From NCBI GenBank assembly GCA_030141605.1, contig JAQGDQ010002368.1, positions 930,001 to 994,000 of the forward strand: DNA of 64,000 nucleotides, given 5' to 3'. The notes below the pieces were generated by a model. It did not search any database and had not been told where the DNA came from. It saw only the letters and a program-made list of their open reading frames with translations. The DNA comes from Tubiluchus corallicola (taxonomy: Eukaryota > Priapulida > Priapulimorpha > Priapulimorphida > Tubiluchidae). Position numbers and translations under genes: made by a program. Positions 11,749 to 24,475 of this stretch are shown here, in pieces; position 1 is the stretch's first letter; each line of letters starts with the position of its first letter.

Positions 11749-13008
11749 TATACAGGGCTGGGCCTAGGAGGTGTGGGCATTGCTGGAAATGATTTGGTGC
11801 ACCCCAGGTTTGCAACTAAGGCCTGCAGAGTCGTAAAAATGTACTATTATAGGTTTTGTATTTCTAAGACAGAATGGAAAGTGCAAAATGCGCATTTAAT
11901 AAAAAGTGCAGTGCATGTTAATGGACAAGCATCTACATTTTTATATAATGCCCGACAAGTAACAAACAAAATGTTTAGATCAAAACTGCATAGGTTGTGG
12001 ACACCTTGTACTCGAGACTTGCATGGTCTGAATGTAGTAGCATACTTGGTATTTTGCCACTGAGATATGAATGTTTGTAAAGATGCAGTACATGTGATGA
12101 ATTTCATCACATGTTACAGTAAAAAAATCTATAGCTTTATAGATATTTAAAAGCCATTGCCATTACATATTATTTGTTTAAATATTTGTCTTAAATATAC
12201 TAGCTAGCTGTTAAATAATCATAGCGACTTTTGCGGATCTGTATGTTCACATTCAATTGATAGCTTATGTTTCTGCACTGTCAGCAGCAAATAGGGAGCT
12301 GTCATTAACCTGTAGGCAGATAACCCTAACTTTTTAAAGATAATTATCAGTATTTGCAAAATTTTGACATATATTAGTTTTCTTACTCAGTTCCAAACTA
12401 TGTAACTTAGGAAAAGCTTGTTTATTTTTTTATTGCTTTATTAAATTTGAAGTCTCATTAATCTTTCTTGGAAATGTAGAATTTTAAAATGGCATGTGAC
12501 CACTTGTCAAATTTGAAAGTCATATTCCAGGAGATACTAGAAGATAGTGGCTAAGAACCTGGGGAGCACTGCAAGCTTCCTTAGCACTTTTTTTAAATTT
12601 GAGGGTATGTTGGAGACACAATTGGACACTTAGGCAATTGTAAGAAATTAGGAAAAACACATGCTTTTTGTGGTTACTTTTTCCAAGACAGCTGCAAAAT
12701 ATTAAGTTTACTTAAGTGAAGGCTTGTTGCCTACTTTAATATTTTTTGCCACTAACAAAATTCATTGTTATGGGGATGCACCATATCAGAGTTATTGTAT
12801 GAAGCCTGATGAACTTTAATAATTGTTTGTATTATGCAGAATATCAAAAATATTGTACTTAATTGTTAAAAATTATGTTCATATTATTTTAGTTATTATG
12901 TTTATACTTGCACTATGTGCACATTTATGAATTTTGTTTGCGTTCTTTGCAAGAATTTTATTTTGTTAGTTTGGGAATACTGTCACTTTTTGTTTGTTTC
13001 AGAAAATC
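11749..13008. other. Upstream region of the Acl4-like gene
   Basis: An open frame of 118 codons on the plus strand ends at 12063, but it overlaps the 36 bp duplication, resembles no family and is probably chance. The start codon at 13009 follows TTGTTTCAGAAAATC, which looks like a splice acceptor, so a 5' non-coding exon probably lies in this stretch. A palindrome at 12090-12114 is listed separately. Confidence 0.4.
12090..12114. other. 25 bp perfect palindrome (12 bp arms, 1 bp centre)
   Basis: ACATGTGATGAA, a single T, then its exact reverse complement TTCATCACATGT. It could form a cruciform or bind a dimeric factor. It lies about 0.9 kb upstream of the Acl4-like start codon. No function is shown by the sequence. 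Confidence 0.85.
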
Positions 13009-16000
13009 ATGGGGAAACATGGTATGAAAGCAAAAGCAAGGAAGCCAAAAAGACTGCACAGAAAAGGTGGGTATAATTACAGTAATTCATTCAGTTTCTT
13101 TAGTGCAGCATGATTATGGTTTAAACGAAAAACTTCTGATATGACTGTAAACTCATTAAAAAAAGAGAAGATTTAAGAGCTGTAACAGCCTTTAGGCATG
13201 GAAAGTTAATCATTTAGTCATCTGTCATCAGCTAGTCTAAGTCATTAGTCATTTTTATTTGATTTGTCAACCATTTCCAATACAATCCAAGTATAAAAAA
13301 GTATTTGTGGGAAAATGCAGTTTGTCTTGATTGATGATCTAGTCAGTACTGCATTGTAACATACCCCGACACATCGTCTCCCTTCATTACATTGCATTTC
13401 AATACAGTATACTGCATTTAACTGCACTACACTACTCTACAGTGACTACGCTACACCTCACTATGCTATTCTACGATAAACTGCAGTGCACTACACTACA
13501 CTACACTACATTCTTTATGAATATGGCTTAAATGTATATGGTTTTTCATGTGCTTTGGCACACTGTAAGCTGAAATCCAGGATTCAAAAAGTGAATCTAC
13601 TCAACAATGTGTTTATGGCATAACTAGAGCCTAGCTCGCTGTCAAAGATATCCTGTAAATTCTGAGTGACAAACCCAAACCAAGCTAATATCAACACACA
13701 TTACTTTCATAAATGGCAAATGCCTGTCCACTCAACCACGAACCTGGTCATCTAATGTCATTTTGTATGCTACATAGGTTCACAGAGGCCTGATGAAGAA
13801 AGCAATGCAAGACAACACAAGAAAACAACCAAAAAGTCCAAACAGAAGTTTGGAGTGAATGCATTACTAGAAAAAGTTTGTACTGTTTTAATTTTGAAGT
13901 CTTTCTTAATTTGCAGCCATCCTGTTACTGGCCATCCATGCTTTTTATTCATTTTAATTTTATGCGTGTTTCTGTCAAACGTTTTGAGTGCCCCTGTACA
14001 TTGTTATAGTGGGCACCTTTACAGAAATGGTCAATTTTTTTAAGAGCGAAATGCATTTATTAGTCTTTCAACTGCTTGCAAAAAGGTACCATAGCTACAC
14101 ATTCTGGTGCAATAAACAAGTATTTGACTGCACAAATGCACGTGCGAGTTTAGCTATAAGCTGTAGATGACTGAAGCATAATGTCTCTAAGCCTGAATAT
14201 ACCTCTACGGAGAAGAGTGGTCTCCAAAAAATATACGTTTTGATAAGAAGTGCTAGTTCACTGAGGTGCTTCTAGTAGCAAGTCAGTGAAGTCACTTAAT
14301 TATTATTAGTTCAGTAAATCTCAGTTTTCTCCTAGAGCACGAGAACTAATTTTGTCTTTTCTCTTGGATGTAATGTATTAATAAAAGACGACCTTAAAAA
14401 TACTTAGCAGCAAATTTCTATTTGGTAATTAGTTGGTAAAGTAGTAAATTTTGTTGCTTTACCTTTATCAATCCATATAGTTCATGTAAGTGTAAATAAC
14501 ATTGTTTATTAGTTTCAATTTCTAAAATTCATTTTCAATTTATGGTTCAAACAAAATTTTGAGATGTCTTCTGATTATTTTATTTTAGGCACGTGAATGT
14601 CTCGACAGATTTGACATTGAAGTGGCACAGAAATTTTGTCATAGAGCTTTGGAAATAGAACCTGACAATTTAAAAGTATTGGAAACTACATCAAGCCTTC
14701 TTTTAGAAACTGGAGATGTGGATGCCGCATTACAGGTAAAAGTGCTGTAATTAGCAAGACTTAGATTTATAAATTCTACAGCTTTGATGGATTAGACATT
14801 GTTGCATCAGAGATCACACATTTTGCTTTAATAAATAACTATAGTGTTGTAATACAGTGATCACTGTAGTGTATTCTCTTGCCAGACAAATTGCTTTTTG
14901 TGCTCATAATTATTGAATGTGGCCTTCCAATTGTTAGTACACTCATTCTTATCGTGTATTGTGCATAAAACTAGTCTACTACGTGCAGATACTTGGAATA
15001 TACTTCACCAATTGTTTTTTAATACAGGTCTCCCAAATAAGGCACTGATTAGTAATGAGAGAGGTGTTTTGATTTTATTATAGCATGAATACGGACAAAT
15101 GTTTTTTTTGTTTGCACACTGAATTGTCACCAAATGCCTTTGCAATTAATCACGACTTTTTCAGAAAGAAACAATCTTGCTTTACTTGCAGTTTTTGAAT
15201 ATGCTTCTACAATCAGTGAAAAACATTTTCTAAAAGTACATTTGTGCCATTTTTAACAATATCTTTAACTTGTAAACTAGCTGATTGTGCTGTTTCCTTT
15301 ACATAAAATTACCTTGTTCTTCTCATTAGTATTTAAATCGGGCAGTCAGTCTCTCACCCGATGAAGGCCATACAAAGTTTCTGTGTCTTGGGCAAGTTCT
15401 TAAAGGACAGGAAGCTGTTAAGTGCTATCAAAAAGCCATTGATATCATGTTGTCTGAGAGGTCAGCTGATTCTGAAAATAAGGTATGGTACCTATTCTTA
15501 GCAGCAGTATTTGGGCACTCATCAGGCTAGTAACTTAGTAACTTAGCTTAGATCTGTGTCTTCAGAACTTCAGAATCAACTCTGTGTCTCTAGGTTGCAG
15601 TAAAGCAGACTACAGAGTTATTTTTTAGTTGCCCACTTGAGTAGTTATTATTTACTTTGATTACATGTCATTGTTGTACATGTGTCTTAATTTTGAAATT
15701 GTTTTGTTTCCTTTTGCTTTTATTTGATATAAATTGCATTAATTTTGTATTTTTAATAGTTGCCATATGATTTGTTTTCTCCACTCTTATTCTCATTTTT
15801 CTAACAGCAATGTCTGCCTGCCCTGTATTTTTTTAAGTAGAGATATGACCTTTGAAATTGTTATACGTTGTTATGACGTGATTTTCTTATAAAGGCAAAT
15901 AAACATTTCTGATTTTTTACTCATAGACAATATTTCGCTCATAAGCCTCTTGCTAAATCATCTTGTGATTGTGATTGCCACTGCACTGAATCAAAAATGA

Positions 16001-19000
16001 GAAATCTAGTGGACTATTTGTGAAAGTCGTATAACAGCACAGGAAAGAGTGACAAAGCACTATTACTGTTAAGTAGCACTTGGGTAGTAAATAAATAGCT
16101 TTGTTTGGGTTTATATCATTTTTTAATTTAGCTATTTAAACACTACTTTTTCCAGACAGAAGCAGATGGTGCAATTGGCGTTGAGGATGTCTCCAGTTTC
16201 CCATCGTTAACTGAAATCTCTTCTGCATATTGTTCTGTTGCAGAAATATACATGACTGATTGTTGGTGAGCAAAATTTCTTTTGCCTTGGGGTCTTTACT
16301 TACAGATCTGATGAAGGAAGTATAACTCAAAATTGGTGTGATTATAAACATTACCCTCCTGTAAAGCCTGTAATTCAATAATATAGGTTTCCTGTTTTTT
16401 TTGTAAAAAATGGCAAAAACCAAAATCCTATTCATTAGATATTGAAACATGGGATTTTTAAATACTAGTTCTAGTTGTCTGCCAAATTTTAGCTAACTAC
16501 ATTTTTGCAAATGGTGTTGCTGAGCTGTATGATTATAATTTGAATAGAAAGAGCATTTGCACAACTTTGGTCTTATGAGTTTATGTATGTAACTTAGGAA
16601 AGTTGAAATTTTATGGAATACGAAATATTGTTTGTTTGCCCATTTTATCCAGTCACCTTTTGAAGTTCATATTATGTCTTATCTTATCATTCTTGAAGGC
16701 TTCAATATCTGATTTACAGTTTTGAAGAAAATGCAGAGCATCTTTGTAAAGGTTATATAGAAAAAGCCATAGAAACTGATCCAGGCAATCCAGAAGCTCA
16801 TCATTTAAAAGCAAGCTTTCTTACTACTATAGGTAACCGTGAGGTAATATTTTTTAAACTTCATTATGAGACAAAAGTATAACATTTTGCTCTATTGATT
16901 TAGTTTTCACTATACACTACCTTAGTAATGAATAATGAACTGAGTAAAAAAATGCAAAAAGTCTGAATAAGAAAATTAGTCTTACATGTCGACGACATTA
17001 TCACTTTTAATAATTGTCATACTTTGCTATTTACTGTCATGTAAATATTATGTTTATTGATATTATCCTTACTTATTTATCTGCTGTTTTCCTGCTGTCA
17101 AACTGGTTAAAACACTAAAAAATGAACAAAAAGACCCAAAGACATTTTTCTTGCAATGGATTATTCGATTCCAAATAACACTAATATGTTAAAATTCAGT
17201 TTGTGCAGTTTGTTATGCTTTGAGGAATGCAGTTTTAACATCTTACTTCCATGTTAAGAAAAAACAGTGTGTTGTTTTTACGTACAAGAAGTTGATGTTT
17301 GAATACTTTTAGCAACATTTCTTTTCTAACTTCCCAGATAGAGGTTATTTTTGCTTCAGTATTTAATGGATTACACAACAATAATTACCGAATCTCACAA
17401 TTTACTTTTTTGGAGATTTATTGCTTGAAGAGAAATATATGAGCTTCTAATGTGTGTTTTTTACAGGAAGCCAAAGAATCTGCCGAGAAGGGTTTATCTC
17501 TCTGGCTTCCAAACCTCCAAGCTGTTCAGCAAGGGCATCTTGAAAGTGACTCCAAAGTCGACCTTGTTGAGGTATCAACTTTTGTTGACATTATTGGTCG
17601 TATTGTGGTATACACATTGACACCAGTGATGTAGTCAAGTCTTTCGGTACCAGTCCAAGTTGAGTTTCAAGTCCTTGGGGCTCAAGTCCAAGTCAAGTCT
17701 CAAATCACTGTGACCAGCATTCAACTCAAGTCTTGAGTCTTATTGCCCAAGTTATTGTGTCTGTGTCTGAGCTGGGTCCTAGGTTATGTTCATGTTGTCA
17801 TGTACATCTTTAAATAGAGTTTCAAGATAAAATATTCTAAGGTTTAATCAATTTTCAAACTCCTGATTAATAATAATAAATTGTTATTTTTGGTGTTATT
17901 TTGCTTATTACTGCACTAAATTTATTGAGTAATATTGATTATTGAATTTTGCTTACAAATGGTTTTACATTTTAATAGCAATTTTGCAGTGGTGTTATAG
18001 TGAGTATTTATAACATAAAAATTATATTATAATCAGTAGTACTAATTACAATGTACAGGCAGTTAGTCAAGTTTCTTATTACATTTAAGAAACACTATGT
18101 CAATTAGGTTCTTATCTGACAAGCTTAGCTCTGTGGTCTTACTAACAAGCCACTCTGACTGAAGACTCGCACATGTAACAGATATCCTAGTAGCTGGGTA
18201 TCTATACACTGATTAGCCAGTTTAAAAAGCCTGGCACTAAAAAAACTGACGTAATGTTTCTGATGTTGTGTCAAGTGTACATTTAATGTTGTAATAACAG
18301 GAAAGTTTTTAACTGAGCGTAGATGTGACCACAACGGTGACCCTAGAGAGTTCAAGAACTCCACTTAGGTATAAAATATAAACATGACAATAGGCAACAA
18401 ACACTGTTCGAGTGCCAGAATTGAAATGCTTTGTTAAAGGAAGACAGGATGATTTTTCATATACTACCACATTTTCAAGTCCGATAAAAAATATACATTT
18501 TAACACAATTAGTGCTGCAAAAGCATTTCTGTTAATTAAATAATAGATTAAAAACTTAGTTAATGGCGTGCGAGCACAACTATTGATGACATCACAAACT
18601 AACATCATTTTCAACAGCAAAAAATATTCCACGAGCACGTTGCACGTGTTTGCAAAAGCGAAAACTGAGGCACAGTACTCCACTCAGTTAAAATCTCTTC
18701 GAACAATGTAACTACAAGTAAAGGCTTTGTACCTTGTCCTATTTGAGGCTCCCTAGACTACCAATTTGTTAACCTCGGTGATTTAACACTTTTTCAGCAA
18801 AAAATTTGGCCCTTTAATAAAAAAGTAACTCGTTATCCTAATAAAAAACAATTTGTTAAAACTAAATAGGTTTAAAAATGTTTGATTACTTAAAAATTAT
18901 AAATTTTTATTGTTTGATGTATAATTTTTAGCAGCTGCAGCATGATCTTTGCTGGAAATTTTATGAAAATTATGAAGTGTTAAAGCATTTGGTAAACAGT

Positions 19001-20165
19001 AGGCCGGGGCTAAGAAGTGCAGGGCCAAATTAGAAAATTATTAGTGGAGCTGTTTGCCCCACTAATGATGCAGAACAATATAAACAGTTTGGACATATTT
19101 AACAAAACAAACTATATTCCAAGCGTTATGTTATATAACCTCATTAACAGCACTGTTTATGTTTTGAGTGTTTGAATATCATCATCAAATTAGCAAAATT
19201 AAAATCCAATGACAATCTAACTAATGCATATAGGGTTTTTACCATTTACTTTTTTAAAAGGTAAATTGCAAGAATAAACTGAAATTATAAAACAAATGAA
19301 CAAACAATCAGCAAAAAACATTGTAATATAGGTGATATGTGAGGAAAGACTGAATAGTTTCACTCCTTCACAGTATCAAGAAACTTCATGCACATTGGAC
19401 ACTCATTAATTCATCATAGCATCCTCCACTCGGGCGTGTGCACAGGGCCCCCTTTTGGCGCAGAGCCCATTTTGAACAAATGTGTCTATTTGACTTAAAA
19501 CCAGTCTTGATAAACAGTTATTCAAAGTGGTTACTTCTAATAAAAAAGATTATTGCTAACGTGAATGGATCTAACAAATGCATTTTAGTTTTACACAACC
19601 TTGTTTAGTGACTGCAGAACTTCAATGAATCTGAAAGTTTTAATCACATGTTATGTTATTGCCATCTCTTATAGAAAACTATTGCTTTAATGCCATTTTG
19701 ATAAAACTACTGTAATAAAATTTGTTAATATTTAGGTTTGTTCACTCAGCATTCAGAGCAGGATAGCAATATCTCAGCTACTCATTGAACTAGAAGAATA
19801 TGATGTAAGTTTTTTCTGAAATGCTTTTATCTACATGCCTAATTATGATATAAGTAAAACAAAGTTTTCTTTATTGTAAATAAAAACAATGTAATTAACT
19901 AAGCTTTTTAATTTCAGAAAGCAAATGAAGTCTTAGATCTTCTTGTTGATGAAGATGATGAAATTGCAATCGTAAGTTTTGATTTTAATTTTCTTGTTCG
20001 TAGATTGGACCAGTTACTTTTGTTTGTCATTTAGATTATCACAACTTTTTAAAAGAAATATGCATTTTTTCTGTGCAGGTTTGGTATTTACTGGGTTGGC
20101 TGAATTACTTGAAAGGTTCTGACTATTATGGAAATGCAAAATTTTATTTAAATAAGGCAAAAAAG
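13009..20165 (+). CDS. ACL4: Acl4-like TPR chaperone of ribosomal protein L4 (terminal exon not found)
   Basis: Ten exons join in frame: 13009-13066, 13778-13875, 14589-14735, 15330-15482, 16156-16265, 16720-16843, 17467-17571, 19736-19804, 19918-19971 and 20079-20165 (335 residues). The N-terminus is very basic (MGKHGMKAKARKPKRLHRK, KKTTKKSKQK), fitting a nuclear or nucleolar protein. TPR helices follow: ARECLDRFDIEVAQKFCHRA with LEIEPDN, LNRAVSLSPDEGHTKFLCLG with GQEAVKCYQKAIDIM, IEKAIETDPGNPEAHHLKA, and a last block ending VWYLLGWLNYL. Order and motifs match the family named probable assembly chaperone of Rpl4, whose yeast member Acl4 holds newly made Rpl4 during ribosome assembly. All splice sites are GT-AG; the second intron has a weak donor (AAA|GTTTGT). 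The frame is still open at 20165, followed by a good donor GTAAGT, so at least one further exon must exist. Confidence 0.88.
13427..13512. repeat. Degenerate CTACA-type microsatellite
   Basis: Repeated CACTAC/CTACA words, ending in a cleaner run ACACTACACTACACTACA, inside the first intron of the Acl4-like gene. Confidence 0.75.
17624..17770. mobile_element. Fragment resembling a hAT-element end
   Basis: Begins CAGTGATGTAGTCAAGTC and continues with CAAGTCCAAGTCAAGTCTCA and ACTCAAGTCTTGAGTC words. This resembles the ends of a widespread class of hAT elements rich in AAGTC words. I found no matching right end (CATCACTG) or 8 bp duplication in the intron, so it is probably truncated. It lies in the large Acl4-like intron 17572-19735. 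The rest of that intron (about 17800-19735) shows no feature I can support. Confidence 0.45.
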
Positions 20166-21865
20166 GTAAGTAACACATTGTTAATGTTATGCTGGCACAT
20201 TACATAGTGTAGCATGTAAATTTTATGCTGGCAGATTACATAGTGTAGCAATCATAGCAGTTATATAAGAGCATGCAATGTTATATAACTGCATAAACTA
20301 GTGATCTTGAAACTTTGAAACTGGTCCAAATGTCAGTGGAAATGTCAGCAAAATATTGTAAAAATTTTTTAACAACTTTATCATTTGCCTCCACCTTTTA
20401 CTGGTATACCTATGTGTGTCATGTAATTTGTTGGAAATATGAAAAGCCATGGTTTTACTTTTTTGGTTTATTCCCTAATGTATGGAAAAATTGAGTAGTC
20501 TGCCAGCAAAAATGGGATGATAATAACAATTTTTGCTGGACAGTAAAGGTTGTAAAACAGTTGGTTTGGTGTCAGCATACTTACCAGTCACTCTTCATGA
20601 TCAGATTTTTAATATCAGTATATCATTTTCCTAAAATTAATGTGCACAGCTAGGAGTCACTCAACATTGGAAACAGTTTGAGAAACTTACAGCATGTTTT
20701 ATCTTTTCTTTGTACATTATTGTGGGCATTTTCTTTGAAATTTGTGTGATTTCATTATCAAAACTATGATTTTAACTGTCAAATTTTTCTTAAACTGTTG
20801 TTGACCTTTGGCACAAGGTGATTTGCAGGCAAAACTACAGACAAATGTGTTACAAAGAAACATCTCCTCATTTTTTCAACTTCATTTATGTACAAGATAA
20901 CAGTCAGAAATAAAAGGATCATTCAAAATAGGTGACATGTGAAAAGCTGTTTACAAACATTTTTAACAGACAATTTGTAACAGATGCATTATGGGATTCC
21001 CCACTATTCAGTTAGCTCATGTCGAGTAAAAATAAATAACTACATGCATGCAATACTTTGCATGTCCTGACTTTCTAGCTTATTCATATATATTTTAGTA
21101 AAGTTAAAGGAAGTTACTTGAAAATGATACATTGTGAAGCGTCACAGCCTGCTAATGCCCTATATGAGTGGCTCATTTAGAATAAGTAAGGTGCCATTTC
21201 TGTAGAAAAATGGAAACATAGTCCCACAAATGGGAAAAATTGAGCAGTATAATAATGCAAGGCAGTTATCATTATGCAAGACAACTGTCATATTCATATG
21301 ACTATATGCTTTGCTGAAACAAACATTGTAAAATAGACAATTAAATAATTTTAGCTTGTGAAGATCATCAACTGCCTTAACATTGTTTGACCAATGTTAG
21401 CAAAAATGGTAGTATTAAAAACTCATATACAGCAACAAGTAAAAGCATTGCCATATTGGCTACATACCTCGTTAGGATCATGCTTGTTTTATTAGGCCAC
21501 AAGTCGATAAACATTTATATGTTCATTTACAAGTACATTAAATGCACTTGAGTGGTTCACTTTAAACCTCAAATGTAACACCAGTTCATGTTCTTGTCTA
21601 CTGTGTTACCTGTCAATTATTTTGCCCATTATGGTATCTGTTATGGAAGTTTTAAAAGACTCCACATCTTATCTATTATTATAAGAAATTTTTGAACATT
21701 CATTGCTTCATAAGCGTGATAACACTTTCTGCACCACATTACCTGTCTATAAAATAACAGAACACTACTCACAATACAACAGTATTATTTACAAACAAAT
21801 TTACACTTTGTCTTTTATAAAAAGACACTAACTTCACAATAATACCAAACAGTCTAAATGCAGCA
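20166..21865. other. Region between converging genes; candidate last Acl4-like exon and LRR 3' end
   Basis: It opens with the donor of the Acl4-like exon ending 20165. An imperfect ~35 bp duplication (TTATGCTGGCA...ACATAGTGTAGCA) sits at about 20186-20250. A possible terminal exon starts after TTTGCAG near 20829, reads AKLQTNVLQRNISSFFQLHL then CTR and a stop, and has an AATAAA just downstream. Another follows TTTTAG near 21354 (LVKIINCLNIV, stop). Both are in the right phase, but neither resembles the acidic C-terminus expected, so neither is accepted. The right part should contain the 3' untranslated region of the minus-strand LRR gene. Confidence 0.35.
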
Positions 21866-24460
21866 TTATACCGAGGTGACAATTGCTGTTGTTTCCGAGT
21901 TATCTAAGTGCTTCTTTGTTTCACTAGAGTGGATGGGTGGTGGTGGTGGGGGAGGAACAACAGACATAAAATCTCTTTCTTTTTTACTAACTGTCCTGCT
22001 TTTTAGCACGCACACATAAGCACACAGAATGATTACTAAAACGGCACACATTCCCAATGAACTTGCTAGTATTATGATGATTAAGAAATGCTCATTTTCT
22101 ATTCCTGTGCACACAGAAGCACTGTGATCACTGTTCTTTTTATCACTATTGGGAGTGTCTGTTTCAAAATGCTTGTTGTCATAGAAACCATTGTTCATTG
22201 AACTAGTGCACACAAATGACGACGGCTGTAAGCACATAATACACTTATTCATTAAATATGGCGGTCCATAACACGTGATACTGTTTAGTTCATCTATATC
22301 AGCAAGGCTGCTGCGCGATTTATTTTTCCACAACTCTAACCATTCACGCAACCATTTTATTTGACAGTCACAAATCCAAGGGTTCTTATTTATCCTTAAA
22401 GTCTTGATGCCAAGTGCATGTGTTTTTGTCAGCACATCTGTGTCCATGCGCATAATCCGATTATGGCTGAGATCTAACCAGCTCAACATCTGCAGTTTTT
22501 TAAACAGCTGACCTTTAATAGTAGAAATATTGTTATAGCCAAGATCGAGCTGTTGTAATGTTGGAATGTCATTAAATGCACTGTCTGCTATATCTGTTAT
22601 TGTGTTATTTGCTAGCGATAAATGTCTGAAAGACTTCATGATCTGAAAACTACCATTTTCAATAACTTTTATCTGGTTGTGACTGATATTTATCACAATA
22701 ACTTCGCTCAAGTTATAAAAACTATTCACTTGTATGTCGCTAATGTTGTTGTGAGATAAATCAAGGCTCTGTAAACTAGATAAATTCGAAAAAGTCCATG
22801 CTTGAATCTTTTCTATGCGGTTGAAAGATAAATTAATAGCTGTTATAGAACTAGTAAATGGTCCACCTTGAAATGCCATTGGGTCAACAGTGCTGATATT
22901 GTTTCCTTCGAGGTGAATGTTCAGCAAACTCTTCATATTACAGAAAGAGTTATCTGGCAATCGGTATACGTTGTTGTTTTCCATCTGAAGGCTTTGCAAA
23001 GCGGTCATATTTATAAAAGCTTCTTTTGGGAAAATACTAATGTGATTATTTCTAAGTACAAGGTGCTGAAGACTCTTTTCAACCCCAAGGAAGGCTTTTG
23101 AGCTGATGTGATCGATTTTATTATTGCCTAAAGTGAGTATCCTTAGTGAACGGAGAGTAAAAAATGATTCGTCTGGTATCCATCGTATCTGATTATCTTG
23201 TAGAGATAAGCTCCATAAATTAGTAAATCCATAGAGTGCTGATACTGGAATTTCTGTCAGCAAGTTTCCTTCCAAGTTAAGCGTTCCTGGGTTTTCTTTA
23301 AATTCCTCTAAGCTATTGGGTGGAATGTTGATATTTTGTATTTCATTGTTACCTAAATTAAGCACATGCAGTGATCTTAAGTTAGCTATTACTGTATACG
23401 GAAATTGACTAATACGGTTACGTGAGAGATGTAGATAGACGAGGCTGTCTTCCAGCCCATTTAGTGCCCCATCAGATATGTTACTGATTTCATTAGCATC
23501 CAAGTTTAGGTTCATTAGATTGGGAAGATTGCGAAAACTGTCATTAGGTATGGATGTTATTTCGTTCGCCCCCAGTACTAAATACTGCAGTTGGTACATA
23601 TTGAGTGCTTCTTTTGGTATCTCTTTTAACTTGTTACTGTGCAGATATAGCAATGTAACATTATCTAGACCGGAAAAGCCATGCTCTTCTATTGTGGTTA
23701 CCTGATTATAAGCAATGTTGAGATGCTCTAATTCAATGAGGCTGCTAAATGCTTGGTTTTGGATGGTTGTAATGTAATTATGAGATAACTTGAGTATAGC
23801 AAGTCTGTCTAAATGGCAAAATGCATTCGAAGTGATGTTCATTAGGTTATTGTTCCGTAAATCTAACTCTTGCAGTGCATCTAACCCTTTAAAGGCATTG
23901 TGAGCTATGCTGTTTATGGAATTTGAATTTAATTTGAGCTGTGTCATTGACGGCAAAGAACTAAATGCATAATTGTGGAGCTTCGTGATCATGTTGTAAC
24001 CAAGGTCTAGTTTTTTCAGATTGTGCAAACCTTCGAATACTGCAGATGGAACTTGCGCCATGTTGTTTTCTTTCAGTATCAGCTCTAATAAATAGTCTCT
24101 AGATTCTAAAAATGCTTCTGCTGCAATCGTTTCCAAGTTGTTATTTACAATGTGAAGCTCCTTTATTTTGAGGTGGGAAAGTGTTGGCTGAGGAATAGTG
24201 CTGATTTGATTGTACTCTATCACTAGTTTGGTGATGAAATTATCTTTGTTTACACTTTGCAGTGCTTCGTCGATGCTTTCCAAATTGCTGTTTTCACAGT
24301 GGATGTTAAGTGGATTGGTGCTGGTGCACCAACAAACACTCGTCTTCCTTGTCTCCAGAGGACACAGTTGTGTAGATACCTGGTTTATTAAAGAACAACC
24401 AACGTATGCATGAAGAAGTTGATAAAACAGCCATAGCAATTTTTCCTGCTTCCCAGCCAT
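21866..24460 (-). CDS. LRR single-pass transmembrane receptor, one coding exon
   Basis: An uninterrupted minus-strand frame. In order it shows an N-terminal hydrophobic signal (LLWLFYQLLHAYVGC), a cysteine-rich LRRNT cap (CP...CWC...C), about 25 leucine-rich repeats of mostly 24 residues (consensus LxxLxLxxNxIxxIxxxAFxxLx), an LRRCT cap (NPWICDCQIKWLREW ... C...C...C), a transmembrane helix (LIIIILASSLGMCAVLVIIL) and a short tail with a run of seven prolines after SVV. This is the layout of chaoptin/LRIG/LRRTM-like adhesion or signalling receptors; the ligand is unknown. The frame could start at 24502, but GTTTTTGCAG directly precedes ACAATGGCTGGG, so a splice acceptor followed by the Met at 24460 (864 residues) is the better start. 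No intron interrupts the repeats. The proline run could bind SH3, WW or EVH1 domains. It converges on the Acl4-like gene. Confidence 0.93.
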   Translation of the reverse strand: MAGKQEKLLWLFYQLLHAYVGCSLINQVSTQLCPLETRKTSVCWCTSTNPLNIHCENSNLESIDEALQSVNKDNFITKLVIEYNQISTIPQPTLSHLKIKELHIVNNNLETIAAEAFLESRDYLLELILKENNMAQVPSAVFEGLHNLKKLDLGYNMITKLHNYAFSSLPSMTQLKLNSNSINSIAHNAFKGLDALQELDLRNNNLMNITSNAFCHLDRLAILKLSHNYITTIQNQAFSSLIELEHLNIAYNQVTTIEEHGFSGLDNVTLLYLHSNKLKEIPKEALNMYQLQYLVLGANEITSIPNDSFRNLPNLMNLNLDANEISNISDGALNGLEDSLVYLHLSRNRISQFPYTVIANLRSLHVLNLGNNEIQNINIPPNSLEEFKENPGTLNLEGNLLTEIPVSALYGFTNLWSLSLQDNQIRWIPDESFFTLRSLRILTLGNNKIDHISSKAFLGVEKSLQHLVLRNNHISIFPKEAFINMTALQSLQMENNNVYRLPDNSFCNMKSLLNIHLEGNNISTVDPMAFQGGPFTSSITAINLSFNRIEKIQAWTFSNLSSLQSLDLSHNNISDIQVNSFYNLSEVIVINISHNQIKVIENGSFQIMKSFRHLSLANNTITDIADSAFNDIPTLQQLDLGYNNISTIKGQLFKKLQMLSWLDLSHNRIMRMDTDVLTKTHALGIKTLRINKNPWICDCQIKWLREWLELWKNKSRSSLADIDELNSITCYGPPYLMNKCIMCLQPSSFVCTSSMNNGFYDNKHFETDTPNSDKKNSDHSASVCTGIENEHFLIIIILASSLGMCAVLVIILCAYVCVLKSRTVSKKERDFMSVVPPPPPPPIHSSETKKHLDNSETTAIVTSV

Positions 24461-24475
24461 TGTCTGCAAAAACCA
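24461..24475 (-). promoter_or_regulatory. Probable splice acceptor just before the LRR start codon
   Basis: On the minus strand TTTGTTGGTTTTTGCAG is followed by ACA and then the ATG at 24460. A pyrimidine-rich tract plus CAG suggests that a 5' non-coding exon is spliced on here, so the 14 codons upstream in the open frame would be intronic. Confidence 0.6.

Noticed and set aside
11707-12110. 118-codon plus-strand and 87-codon minus-strand open frames
   Set aside because: The plus frame begins inside a tandem duplication, the two frames overlap on opposite strands, and neither has family motifs.
16136-16450. 104-codon minus-strand open frame
   Set aside because: It lies antisense over the Acl4-like exon 16156-16265 and its intron. 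It is a shadow.
18125-18683. Two overlapping minus-strand frames (79 and 124 codons) as a transposase or RT relic
   Set aside because: They could be pieces of a decayed element in the large Acl4-like intron, but I could not match any conserved block, so no call is made.
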